Origin: an uncultured Eubacteriales bacterium
GTDB taxonomy: Bacteria > Bacillota > Clostridia > Lachnospirales > CAG-274
Reading direction: 5' to 3'
DNA: 7,945 nt
Assembly (NCBI GenBank): GCA_902495025.1
Contig: CABUWB010000083.1
Location: forward strand, 1 to 7,945
Position 1 is the stretch's first letter. Every line of letters begins with the position of its first letter. Positions 1 through 7,147 of the stretch are shown piece after piece. The position numbers and the translations under genes are program-made. The notes beneath the pieces are model-generated. The model made no database searches. It was not told where the DNA came from and saw only the letters and a list, made by a program, of their open reading frames with translations.

Positions 1-3000
1 CACTTTCATCAGCAAGTTTAAGCGCCGCCTTACCGCCGCCAAACATTTCCGCAAACACCCTTGTAAAGTTTTCGCTTATTATTTTAAACTGCTCCTTAAA
101 CTGCACCTCCATAAGAGTCTGGAGCTGTGCAATTATCTCCTTTAGCTTTGCCTCGGTATCAATTATATCACTTTGCTGCTTGGTGTACTGGTCGTACCTC
201 TCCTTAACTGCCTGATATTCCTCAACGGCATTTACGTTGACGGAGCCAAGCTGGCGGATTTCACCTTTAAGCCTTGCCTCCTCACGCTTTTTAACGTCAT
301 ACTTCATATCAAGCGGAGGGTAGGACTTAGCCGCAACATAGCTTATTTCATAGCTTTCAAACATTCTGTCGTGCAGCTCCCTGCTCTTGACCTCGGTCTG
401 CTCCCTTTTGCCGCCTATACGTGTCCTTTCGTTTTCAAGTCCGCTTACAGACTGCATTATGGAGCGAATACGTCTTTCGTACTCGTCAGAAAGAGCTGTG
501 GTCTTTGTCTTTTCCTCTGTAAGCTGCTTTTGCTTTTCCACAATGGAGTTACATTCCTCCTCAAGGCGCTCTGCCTCCTCAGCAAGACGTTTTTTATCAA
601 GCTCGTGTTCCTCAATGGCTTTTTTGTCAGCCTCAATTGTTTCTTCCAGCTCGTTATTTTTATCAAGCAGTGCGCCCTGCTCTGCCTTTGCCCTTTCAAT
701 ATCGGCAGCAATAGCCTCATACTCACCCTTGAGCCTGTTAATTTCACCACTCATAAGGATAAGCTCCTCATTAAAGCTGTCCCTGCTCTCCTTGTGGGTT
801 TTAAGGGTGTCGTTAAAGCTGTCAATCTTTTGGCGGATTTGCTCAATCTCGCCGTTCAGCCTTTCAAGCTCTGCCTGCGAGCGTTCCGCCTCTGCCCTTG
901 TGCTTTCAAGATTTTTGCTAAGCTCCTGCATACGTGCAAGATGCTCGCTTTTTTCCTTTTCAAGCTCTGCAATTTCACCTAAGATATGCTCAATTTTAAT
1001 TTTATGCTCATTTTTTGCAACTGCAAGATTTTGCAGCTCTTCCCTTGCCTCGTTAAGGCTCTCGTCTATATCCTCTGAGCGTGCCGCAATTTTTGCAAGC
1101 TCGTCCGAAAGCTGTGTCCTGTCCTTTTGCAAAAGGTCAAGGGCGCTTTGCAGCTCGGTTATCTCCCTTGTACGTGAGAATATGCCAGCCGTCTTTTTAC
1201 CCGTAGAGCCACCCGTCATTGAGCCGCCTGCATTAAAGAGGTCGCCCTCTAAGGTAACAATTTTATAGGCGTACTTTGTCTGCCTTGCAAGCTGAATACC
1301 GTTGTCGATATTATCCACAACAATCACCCTGTCAAGCAGTGAGGACATAATGCCCTCATACTCGGGCGCATAGCTTATAAGCTCCTTTGCTATGCCTATA
1401 ACCCCCGGGGCACTTGTAACCTTGTACTTATCTGCACCCATTGTTCTGCCCTTAACGGCATTCATCGGCAAAAATGTTGCCCTGCCAAGCCTGTTCTGCT
1501 TTAAATAAGCAATGGCAGCCTTGACATTTTCCTCCGTATCTGCAATTATGTTCTGCACAGCTCCGCCAAGAGCAATTTCAATTGCGGTTTCAAGCTCGGC
1601 GGGCATGGTAATTACCTCGCCTACCGCACCCTTAATGCCCTCGTAGCCTCGTGTGCCGTTATCCCTTAATTTAAGTATAGCCTTTACGCCGTTATAGTAG
1701 CCCTCATAGTCGTTTTTGTACTCGGTAAGTACCTTTAAACGTGAGTTTTTGTCGCTTATTTCCCTTAAAACGTTCTGCTGACGCTTGGTTTTATCCGCTG
1801 TAAGTGCCGCAATACGCTCCTTTTCAGCTGTAAGAGAGGCAATATTATCCGCAATTGTCTTGCCCTCAAGCTCAATGCCATCTGCCTCCTGCTGCTGTAC
1901 AGCAAGCGCAACCCTTGTCTGCTCCAGTCTGCCGTCATAGGAGGAAAGTATTTCATTTGAGCTTTTGCCGCTTTCCTCATACTGTCTTAATACTGCATTA
2001 AGCTCAGATACCCTTGCGTTAAGCTCATTTCGCCTGTTAAGAGAGTCGTACATCTCGTCATTGTATCTGCCAAGCTGCTCCTCTCCCTCTGAAAGGGTAT
2101 GGCTTATGCTCTCCATTTCACTGCGGCGGCTTTCATAGCGCTCCTTTTTATTGGCAAGCTCTATTTTCTTGGCATCAAGGTAAGCGCCAAGCTCCTTCTG
2201 CTTTTCCTCTTTCTCCTGCATTTTTGCAAGGTTATCCTTAATATCACGCTGTGCAAGCGCAATACGCTGTGCAATATGCTCGCTGTCGTTGTCGCAAAGC
2301 CTTATATCACCGTTGCGCTTTTCAGCCTCAGCTCTTTTTTCCGTAAGGCGTGCGGCAGTTTCGTCAAGCTCGGAATTAATTTCCATAAGGCGCTCACGAA
2401 ATTTCTCCTTCGTGTCCTCCAGCCTTGACTGCTCACCTCTGTTTGACTCAATATCCGCCTTAAGCTGGTTTAACTGTTTGTCAAAAAAGGCAATATCCGC
2501 CTCATACCTGTCGGCATCCTCAACAAAAATGCTTATCTGTATGCCCTTTAATTCCTCATAAAGCACACGATATTTTTTTGTCTTTTCCGCCTGCTTTTCA
2601 AGCGGGCCTACCTGCGATTCAAGCTCGGATAAAATATCGTTTATACGCACAAGGTTTGCCTGTGTATGCTCCAGATTGTTTTTTGCCTCGTTGCACCTTG
2701 CCTTGTACTTGACAATACCTGCCGCCTCCTCAAAAAGGTTGCGCCTGTCCTCGGACTTGCTTGAAAGTATTTCGTCAATACGGCCCTGACCGATAATGGA
2801 GTAGCCCTCCTTACCTACGCCCGTATCCATAAAAAGCTCCAGTATATCCCTCTGGCGGCAAGCTCTGCCGTTTATAAGGTACTCGCTGTCGCCTGTGCGG
2901 TACACCTTTCTTGTAACGGAAACCTCGCTGTAATCCACATTAAGAACATGGCCGCCGTTATCCATAATAAGCGTTACCTCGGCAAAGCCCATAGGCTTTC

Positions 3001-3214
3001 TGTCCGCAGTACCGCTGAAAATAATATCCTCCATTTTGGCACCACGCAGGGTTTTGGCACTCTTTTCACCAAGCACCCAGCGCACCGCATCGGAAATATT
3101 GCTTTTACCGCTGCCGTTAGGGCCGACAACAGCCGTTATACCCTTATTAAAATCAAGCCTTATCCTGTCGGGGAAGGATTTAAAGCCCTGAAGTTCAAGC
3201 CCCTTTAAATACAT
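1..3214 (-). CDS. smc: Chromosome partition protein SMC, C-terminus cut by window edge
   Basis: SMC is the ATPase subunit of the bacterial SMC-ScpAB condensin, which organises and helps segregate newly replicated chromosomes. About 1071 codons are present, read without a stop to the left edge. The N-terminal head has the Walker A motif GPNGSGKS (residues 31-38), the family arginine in LRGAKMEDIIF (R57) and the Q-loop in IIGQGRIDEIL (Q143). A long coiled coil runs from about 165 to 510. The hinge, at about 520-660, ends with VTLEGDLFNAGGSMTGG. The returning coiled coil, rich in Glu, Lys and Leu, runs from about 675 to 1020. The C-terminal head begins with LGSVNVNAVEEY and reaches FGGGKAALKLADES. 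Bacterial SMCs are usually near 1190 residues, so roughly 115 are missing, including the signature motif and Walker B. The ATG at 3214 is preceded by AGAGGT six bases upstream. It has its own promoter. The rnc gene that often precedes smc in Firmicutes is absent. Confidence 0.97.
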   Translation of the reverse strand, partial: MYLKGLELQGFKSFPDRIRLDFNKGITAVVGPNGSGKSNISDAVRWVLGEKSAKTLRGAKMEDIIFSGTADRKPMGFAEVTLIMDNGGHVLNVDYSEVSVTRKVYRTGDSEYLINGRACRQRDILELFMDTGVGKEGYSIIGQGRIDEILSSKSEDRRNLFEEAAGIVKYKARCNEAKNNLEHTQANLVRINDILSELESQVGPLEKQAEKTKKYRVLYEELKGIQISIFVEDADRYEADIAFFDKQLNQLKADIESNRGEQSRLEDTKEKFRERLMEINSELDETAARLTEKRAEAEKRNGDIRLCDNDSEHIAQRIALAQRDIKDNLAKMQEKEEKQKELGAYLDAKKIELANKKERYESRRSEMESISHTLSEGEEQLGRYNDEMYDSLNRRNELNARVSELNAVLRQYEESGKSSNEILSSYDGRLEQTRVALAVQQQEADGIELEGKTIADNIASLTAEKERIAALTADKTKRQQNVLREISDKNSRLKVLTEYKNDYEGYYNGVKAILKLRDNGTRGYEGIKGAVGEVITMPAELETAIEIALGGAVQNIIADTEENVKAAIAYLKQNRLGRATFLPMNAVKGRTMGADKYKVTSAPGVIGIAKELISYAPEYEGIMSSLLDRVIVVDNIDNGIQLARQTKYAYKIVTLEGDLFNAGGSMTGGSTGKKTAGIFSRTREITELQSALDLLQKDRTQLSDELAKIAARSEDIDESLNEAREELQNLAVAKNEHKIKIEHILGEIAELEKEKSEHLARMQELSKNLESTRAEAERSQAELERLNGEIEQIRQKIDSFNDTLKTHKESRDSFNEELILMSGEINRLKGEYEAIAADIERAKAEQGALLDKNNELEETIEADKKAIEEHELDKKRLAEEAERLEEECNSIVEKQKQLTEEKTKTTALSDEYERRIRSIMQSVSGLENERTRIGGKREQTEVKSRELHDRMFESYEISYVAAKSYPPLDMKYDVKKREEARLKGEIRQLGSVNVNAVEEYQAVKERYDQYTKQQSDIIDTEAKLKEIIAQLQTLMEVQFKEQFKIISENFTRVFAEMFGGGKAALKLADES

Positions 3215-3220
3215 ATCTGC

Positions 3221-3226
3221 ACCTCT
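3221..3226 (-). promoter_or_regulatory. Ribosome binding site of smc
   Basis: The minus strand reads AGAGGTG, six bases before the ATG at 3214. This supports MYLKGLELQGFKSF as the true N-terminus, which also matches the usual start of SMC proteins. Confidence 0.7.
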
Positions 3227-3263
3227 TATAAATTAATCCTCGCAAGTAAGCGTAATTACATTT

Positions 3264-3292
3264 ATTATAACAGATTTTATGCCCGATTTCCA
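3264..3292 (-). promoter_or_regulatory. Predicted sigma-A-type promoter of smc
   Basis: On the minus strand TGGAAA (3292-3287, four of six matches to TTGACA) is followed by a 17-base spacer and a perfect TATAAT (3269-3264). Transcription would start near 3257 and give a leader of about 43 bases. The site lies downstream of the putP terminator, so smc appears to start its own transcription unit. It is predicted from sequence only. Confidence 0.6.
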
Positions 3293-3307
3293 CCATAATT
3301 TGCACAT

Positions 3308-3335
3308 AAAAAACGGTGTCTGATTGACACCGTTT
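3308..3335 (-). terminator. Intrinsic terminator after putP
   Basis: A perfect 10-bp stem (3311-3320 paired with 3326-3335, arms AAACGGTGTC and GACACCGTTT on the minus strand) encloses a 5-base loop. On the minus strand the second arm runs into six consecutive T residues (3313-3308). It starts seven bases beyond the putP stop codon and separates putP from smc. Confidence 0.85.
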
Positions 3336-3341
3336 AATATA

Positions 3342-4910
3342 TCAGCCTTTATATGCCTTAGCCTTTTCAAATTCGTCATAAATCTGCTGACTTGGCTCCT
3401 TTGTTGCAAGAGATACCGCAACAATAAAGATACAGGATACAATGAAAGCAGGCAACAGCTCATAAATAGCAAAAAGACCGCCGAGCTTACTTATACCCAT
3501 TTTCCATATAAATACCATTGCACCACCCGAAAGCATACCTGCAATTGCGCCCTCTCTTGTTGTCCTCTTCCAGAAAAGGGAAAAGAGCATAACAGGGCCG
3601 AAGGTTGCACCAAAGCCTGCCCATGCAAAGGAAACAAGCTTGAAAATAACGCTGTTCTGGTTCCATGCGATAGCAACACCTATAAGAGAAATAAGCAGCA
3701 GCACACCTCTTGAAACGTGCATAACCGTTTTGTCGCTTGCGTCCTTTTTAATAATACCCTCAAAGATATTTTTTGAGAATGCAGATGCGGCAATAAGCAG
3801 ATATGAGTCAGATGAGCTGATTGTAGCTGCAAGGATACCTGCCATAACAACGCCCGCAAAAAGAGGATGCAGCATTGTCTGCGACATTACAATAAAGATA
3901 TTTTCGCTGAGGCTCTGTGTTGAAAGCTCATCCGAATATGGGAACAGCTTTCTGCCTATGATACCGATAAATACAGCGGTTGCAAGTGAAATTACACACC
4001 ATGTGGTTGCAATTCTCCTTGACTGCTTAAGCTCGTCAACCTTTCTGATTGCCATAAAGCGCAGGAGTACCTGTGGCACACCAAAGTAACCAAGACCCCA
4101 TGCAAGCATGGACGCAATATTAAGCAGACCATAAGGCTTAGCCTCGCCGAATAAAGGAGCATTGTTAGCCATCTGCTGTACACCGTCGGCATCTACTGTT
4201 GGGTTTGCAAGAGATGTAAGCGAAAGATAGCCAGGTATCTCCTTTGCATTTTCAATAACGGCACCAAAACCGCCTGCATTGATAACGCCAAGCGAAACAA
4301 CAAGCACAAGAGCAAGGAACATAACCACGCCCTGCATAAAGTCCGACGCGCTTTCAGCAAGAAAGCCGCCGATTACGGTATAAAATACAACAAATACCGC
4401 ACCGATAATCATCATTGCATGATAATCGGTATCAAACAGGCTTGCAAAGAGCTTACCGCAGGTTACAAAGCAGCTTGACGCATAAATTGTAAAGAATATA
4501 AGGATAAATATTGCGGAAATTGCAAGTATAACCTTTTTCTTTTCATGATAGCGGTTGCTCAAAAAGTCAGGCACTGTAATAGCATCGCCCGAAACGGCGG
4601 AATACTGCCTTAATCTTTTCGCAACAATAAGCCAGTTTATGTACGTACCAAGTGCAAGACCGATTGCAGTCCAGCTTGCATCTGCAAGACCGCACCAGTA
4701 AGCAACACCAGGCAGACCCATAAGCAGCCAGCCGCTCATATCCGACGCCTCTGCACTCATTGCGGCAACCCATGGTCCAAGCGACCTGCCGCCCAGGAAA
4801 TAGTTTTCACTGTTTGCCTGTGCCTTTTTTGCAAAGTATAAGCCAATGCCTATAACAATAAGCATGTAGCATACCATTGCAATCAATACCTTAAAAGTAT
4901 CGGGGTTCAT
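3342..4910 (-). CDS. putP: Sodium/proline symporter, PutP type (SSS family)
   Basis: This is a complete 522-residue membrane transporter of the sodium:solute symporter family, which couples inward sodium flow to substrate uptake. E. coli PutP is about 502 residues. Many hydrophobic segments run through the protein, compatible with the family's 13-helix LeuT-like fold. The second segment carries SAEASDMSGWLLMGLPG (residues 52-68), which closely matches PutP; D57 and S59 correspond to the PutP sodium-site residues D55 and S57. Further family landmarks are TVIGGFLAESASDFMQG (178-194), GYFGVPQVLLRFMAIR (274-289), GILAATISSSDSYLL (358-372) and FAWAGFGATFGPVMLFSLFWKR (428-449). The ATG at 4910 has AGGAGG six bases upstream. 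The gene stands alone between two terminators with its own promoter. No proline catabolic gene is adjacent in the window, so uptake for nutrition or osmoprotection cannot be told apart. Proline as substrate is inferred from similarity; a related solute is possible. Confidence 0.93.
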   Translation of the reverse strand: MNPDTFKVLIAMVCYMLIVIGIGLYFAKKAQANSENYFLGGRSLGPWVAAMSAEASDMSGWLLMGLPGVAYWCGLADASWTAIGLALGTYINWLIVAKRLRQYSAVSGDAITVPDFLSNRYHEKKKVILAISAIFILIFFTIYASSCFVTCGKLFASLFDTDYHAMMIIGAVFVVFYTVIGGFLAESASDFMQGVVMFLALVLVVSLGVINAGGFGAVIENAKEIPGYLSLTSLANPTVDADGVQQMANNAPLFGEAKPYGLLNIASMLAWGLGYFGVPQVLLRFMAIRKVDELKQSRRIATTWCVISLATAVFIGIIGRKLFPYSDELSTQSLSENIFIVMSQTMLHPLFAGVVMAGILAATISSSDSYLLIAASAFSKNIFEGIIKKDASDKTVMHVSRGVLLLISLIGVAIAWNQNSVIFKLVSFAWAGFGATFGPVMLFSLFWKRTTREGAIAGMLSGGAMVFIWKMGISKLGGLFAIYELLPAFIVSCIFIVAVSLATKEPSQQIYDEFEKAKAYKG

Positions 4911-4916
4911 TTTATC

Positions 4917-4922
4917 CCTCCT
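4917..4922 (-). promoter_or_regulatory. Ribosome binding site of putP
   Basis: The minus strand reads AGGAGG, six bases before the ATG at 4910. This is a near-ideal Shine-Dalgarno sequence and fixes the start of the symporter. Confidence 0.8.
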
Positions 4923-4941
4923 AAAAAATAATAGTTTTATA

Positions 4942-4970
4942 ATTATATCATAAAATTTTTATTTATGCAA
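4942..4970 (-). promoter_or_regulatory. Predicted extended -10 promoter of putP
   Basis: The minus strand has a perfect TATAAT (4947-4942) preceded by TGA, giving the extended -10 form TGATATAAT. A weak -35, TTGCAT, lies at 4970-4965 with a 17-base spacer; shifting one base gives TTTGCA with 18. The surrounding DNA is extremely AT-rich, which favours melting but also makes chance matches likelier. No clear operator was recognised between this promoter and the upstream terminator. Confidence 0.6.
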
Positions 4971-5030
4971 ATATTTTGTAAAATTATAAAAAATATGTGA
5001 AATTTATCCTTTATATCATAACAAACAAAT

Positions 5031-5060
5031 AAAAAAACAGAGCTGCCGCAATGCGACAGC
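5031..5060 (-). terminator. Intrinsic terminator after the G5/3D protein gene
   Basis: On the minus strand GCTGTCGC (5060-5053) pairs with GCGGCAGC (5049-5042) across a three-base loop, giving an 8-bp GC-rich stem with one G-U pair. It is followed by CTG and seven T residues (5037-5031). It lies 14 bases beyond the stop codon and should separate this gene from putP. Confidence 0.85.
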
Positions 5061-5074
5061 CCATAATAACATTA

Positions 5075-6139
5075 TTATTCTAAAATGTAAACCTTAACAG
5101 GTGTATGACCGTATCCTGCATGAAGAGCCGAATAATGTGTGTCATAGCAAAGGTCAATTCTGTTACCCTTGATTGCGCTGCCTGTATCAGCCGCAATACA
5201 ATAGCCGTAGCCCTCAACATAGAGCTTTGTGCCAAGTGGGATAACCCTTTTATCAACAGCAACAACACCGTAGCCTGCCTTCATACCGCTTGCAGTAATG
5301 CCCTTTGCATTGCTGCCGCAGCACTTTTTACATGGGCAGTAAGCTGTTGCACTCATGGTAATAACGCTTGAATAGTTATAACCTGCAATGGTATTTTTAC
5401 TTGCGGCAGGTGCAGCAGCTGCAGGAGCAGGCTGTGGCTTTTCCTTAGTGCCGTTTTCAATGACCTTATCAACAGGCAGCTTTGTAACATTACTGTCTAT
5501 TGAATATGTTTCTTTAAGGGTACCGCCTACGTAAACGGATTTCATGGTAATAACCTTTTCACCCTCTGCACCCTCCTGTGCAACCCTGCTTTCGCCGACA
5601 TAAAGGCTGTCGGTATCAACAGTTTTGGTTTCAAAAGGGATATTTTCTGTTTTGGTAAAAGTCTGGCTTGTTACTGATAAAAGCTCAATATTCATACCAG
5701 CCTCAAGCTTTGTGCTGGAGCTTACGCCCTCTGCTGTCTGGTAGTCCATATCAGCATCGCTCTCACGCATCTGCACAATAAGCTTGCCGATTGTTTCGGC
5801 ATTGGTTTCAACAGCCTTGTACTCGCCGCCGTCAACAGAAACCATAACCTCAAAAGGTGTATCAATTACTATACGCATACTGCTTGTAATTTCATCGTCC
5901 ATATCCACATTGATAATGTCCTGCTCATCAACAGTAATATTTTCATTTGCAAGAAAAGCGCCAACGGTCTTTTCTGTAGTTTCGTAATACCTGCTCTCGC
6001 CGTCAATAATAACCCTTATACCTCTTGCGCCTGTTTCAGCAGCCTTTGCAATGCTGCCCATGCTCATAATGGTAATTGCTATAATCGCTACGACAAATGC
6101 ACGTAAGTGAATTGCTGTGTTACATAAATACTTCGACAT
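5075..6139 (-). CDS. Secreted YabE-like cell-wall protein with G5 and 3D domains
   Basis: The 354-residue protein is probably exported and acts on peptidoglycan. Residues 1-34 form a signal peptide with a hydrophobic core (AFVVAIIAITIM) and likely cleavage after AKA. Two YabE-type (DUF348) repeats follow at about 40-90 and 97-150, then a G5 domain at about 152-230, a Pro/Ala-rich linker (235-247) and a C-terminal 3D domain (259-354). The three aspartates expected of 3D domains are visible: D296 in VAVDKRVIPLG, D318 in AADTG and D329 in NRIDL. A cysteine cluster, YCPCKKCCG (267-275), opens the domain. 3D domains resemble the catalytic barrel of MltA and of the Sps/YuiC muralytic enzymes, so lytic transglycosylase-like activity is inferred. 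A longer reading from the ATG at 6181 would add 14 residues, but I chose 6139 because AAAGGAGG lies eight bases upstream and the best promoter starts transcription near 6163. B. subtilis yabE likewise follows metS and yabD. Confidence 0.92.
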   Translation of the reverse strand: MSKYLCNTAIHLRAFVVAIIAITIMSMGSIAKAAETGARGIRVIIDGESRYYETTEKTVGAFLANENITVDEQDIINVDMDDEITSSMRIVIDTPFEVMVSVDGGEYKAVETNAETIGKLIVQMRESDADMDYQTAEGVSSSTKLEAGMNIELLSVTSQTFTKTENIPFETKTVDTDSLYVGESRVAQEGAEGEKVITMKSVYVGGTLKETYSIDSNVTKLPVDKVIENGTKEKPQPAPAAAAPAASKNTIAGYNYSSVITMSATAYCPCKKCCGSNAKGITASGMKAGYGVVAVDKRVIPLGTKLYVEGYGYCIAADTGSAIKGNRIDLCYDTHYSALHAGYGHTPVKVYILE

Positions 6140-6147
6140 AAATATTT

Positions 6148-6155
6148 CCTCCTTT
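6148..6155 (-). promoter_or_regulatory. Ribosome binding site that decides the 3D protein start
   Basis: The minus strand reads AAAGGAGG, eight bases before the ATG at 6139. The alternative upstream ATG at 6181 has no comparable site and would put a charged, cysteine-containing stretch ahead of the signal peptide. The 6139 start is therefore preferred. Confidence 0.85.
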
Positions 6156-6168
6156 GGACTTTCGCAAC

Positions 6169-6229
6169 AATTATGAAACAATTTTAATAATTTGTTAAAT
6201 TGACGCTGTAAAAATTATGAAACAATTTT
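6169..6229. repeat. Paired 17-base direct repeat around the 3D gene promoter
   Basis: The plus-strand sequence AATTATGAAACAATTTT occurs exactly at 6169-6185 and again at 6213-6229, 44 bases apart. The first copy overlaps the predicted -10 and the second sits upstream of the -35. The upstream copy is the core of a perfect inverted repeat. The exact identity over 17 bases is directly visible; a role as paired regulator-binding sites is inference, and AT-richness raises the chance background. Confidence 0.55.
6170..6198 (-). promoter_or_regulatory. Predicted promoter of the G5/3D protein gene
   Basis: On the minus strand TTAACA (6198-6193) and CATAAT (6175-6170) are separated by 17 bases, each matching five of six consensus positions. 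Transcription would begin near 6163, giving a leader of about 24 bases that contains the ribosome binding site. One copy of a 17-base direct repeat (6169-6185) overlaps the -10, and the second copy lies just upstream of the -35, which suggests regulation. Confidence 0.6.
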
Positions 6230-6232
6230 TAC
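6208..6232. promoter_or_regulatory. Perfect 9-7-9 inverted repeat, candidate operator
   Basis: The arms GTAAAAATT (6208-6216) and AATTTTTAC (6224-6232) are exact reverse complements around a seven-base centre. The centre lies about 57 bases upstream of the predicted transcription start of the 3D gene. This position suits an upstream activator site, or one half of a looped repressor together with the partial copy at 6169-6185. No regulator family was recognised from the sequence. Confidence 0.4.
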
Positions 6233-6300
6233 GGAAAGTCCTCTACAGTTGTATTTAATCAACCATATTTTCTGATTTTTAAGTTATTTTGCGCAAATTT

Positions 6301-6329
6301 AAGAATGTGCCCGTGGGGAGCACACTCTT
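6301..6329 (-). terminator. Hairpin after tatD, weak intrinsic terminator
   Basis: On the minus strand AAGAGTGTGC (6329-6320) pairs with GCACATTCTT (6310-6301), ten pairs with one G-U, around a nine-base loop. It lies about 43 bases past the tatD stop. The following minus-strand sequence (TTCTTAAATTT) is T-rich but has no continuous T run, so termination may be partial and the metG-tatD transcript may read into the 3D gene. Confidence 0.5.
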
Positions 6330-6371
6330 ATTAACTTGCTTGCAACATATACTTTAACACATTTGTAACAT

Positions 6372-7145
6372 TTATGCAACAACTTTTTTTCTGTCGAAAA
6401 GACGTTCTGCGTTTTTCCGAGTCGTTTCGATAACAAAATCGGGCTCAATTTGTTTAATTTCACTGATTTTCTGTACTATATACTTCAGATTTTGTGAATT
6501 ATTACATGTACCCCTTAAAGGCTCCGGAGATAAATATGGCGAATCTGTTTCCAGCAAAATTTGCTCAATCGGGATGTTTTTTACCACTTCGACCAGTTTT
6601 TTTGCATTTTTAAATGTAACAACTCCGCCTACGCCGATATAAAAACCCATGTCAATATAATCAAATGCCATTTCCACACCGCCCGAGTAGGCATGTATTA
6701 CACCGCTGCGCACATTTGACGCCTTAATTATGTCAAAGGTATCCTGTGCGGCGTCCCTTGAATGAATTATTACGGGCAGCCCTACCTCATCGGCAAGGTC
6801 AAGCTGACGTGCAAACCAGTGCTGCTGCTTGTCCTTAAAATCCGCATCATAATAATAGTCAAGCCCTATTTCACCTACGGCAAGCACCTTTTCGTACTCT
6901 GTCAGCCTTTTAAGCTCGTCAATATCCCTGTCTGTCATATTTTCCGTATCATGAGGGTGAACGCCGACAGCGGCATATATATAAGGATACTTTTTTGCAA
7001 GTGCAATACTCTCCCTTGAAGATGTCATATCCGCACCAACATTAATTACCCTGTAAATGCCCGCAGCAGGGAGAGAGCCCAAAAGCTCGTCCCTGCTGCC
7101 GTCAAAACGCTCATCATCATAATGTGCGTGTGTTTCGTAAATCAT
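6372..7145 (-). CDS. tatD: TatD-family metal-dependent hydrolase (putative DNase)
   Basis: The complete 257-residue cytoplasmic protein has the length and motifs of TatD/YcfH hydrolases, TIM-barrel enzymes of the amidohydrolase superfamily; characterised members are metal-dependent deoxyribonucleases. Visible metal-site residues are H6 and H8 in ETHAHYDD, E92 in GEIGLDYYYD, H128 in PVIIHSRDA, H151 in GVIHAYSGG and D201 in LLETDSPYLSPEP. GVHPHD (61-66) is a further family landmark. The ATG lies two bases after the metG stop (TGATAATG), and its Shine-Dalgarno GAGGT (7159-7155) is inside the last metG codons, so coupled translation is likely. The same adjacency occurs in B. subtilis as metS-yabD. 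The family is certain; the physiological substrate is not, and YabD-type members are poorly characterised. The clostridial form LRGTCNNS replaces the more common HRGKRNEP after the catalytic aspartate. Confidence 0.95.
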   Translation of the reverse strand: MIYETHAHYDDERFDGSRDELLGSLPAAGIYRVINVGADMTSSRESIALAKKYPYIYAAVGVHPHDTENMTDRDIDELKRLTEYEKVLAVGEIGLDYYYDADFKDKQQHWFARQLDLADEVGLPVIIHSRDAAQDTFDIIKASNVRSGVIHAYSGGVEMAFDYIDMGFYIGVGGVVTFKNAKKLVEVVKNIPIEQILLETDSPYLSPEPLRGTCNNSQNLKYIVQKISEIKQIEPDFVIETTRKNAERLFDRKKVVA

Positions 7146-7147
7146 TA

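Noticed and set aside
173..1268. Two long overlapping plus-strand open frames, 173-982 and 387-1268
   Set aside because: They lie opposite the smc coiled coil, encode Ser/Leu/Phe-rich sequence expected from the reverse of Glu/Lys/Leu codons, and match no family. The minus-strand SMC frame is unbroken and strongly recognisable.
3324..4089. Plus-strand open frames opposite putP (3324-3713 and 3640-4089)
   Set aside because: They are antisense to a clearly conserved symporter frame. I saw no convincing ribosome binding site or domain.
6140..6181. Longer start of the 3D protein at the ATG at 6181
   Set aside because: It would add 14 residues before the signal peptide. It lacks a Shine-Dalgarno sequence and lies upstream of the predicted transcription start, while the ATG at 6139 has AAAGGAGG at the right distance.
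6193..6212. TGTTAA and TGTAAA as a WalR box for the 3D gene
   Set aside because: The half-sites are eight bases apart, not the five required for the known WalR direct repeat.
6288..6297. Palindrome TTTGCGCAAA
   Set aside because: It is a 10-bp perfect palindrome in the intergenic region but is not repeated and is not placed against a recognised promoter. It is too short to support as an operator.
6364..6380. WalR-like repeat TGTAAC-N5-TGCAAC
   Set aside because: The second half matches imperfectly and overlaps the tatD coding end. The site lies about 200 bases upstream of the predicted start of the 3D gene and points away from it. It is probably chance in AT-rich sequence.
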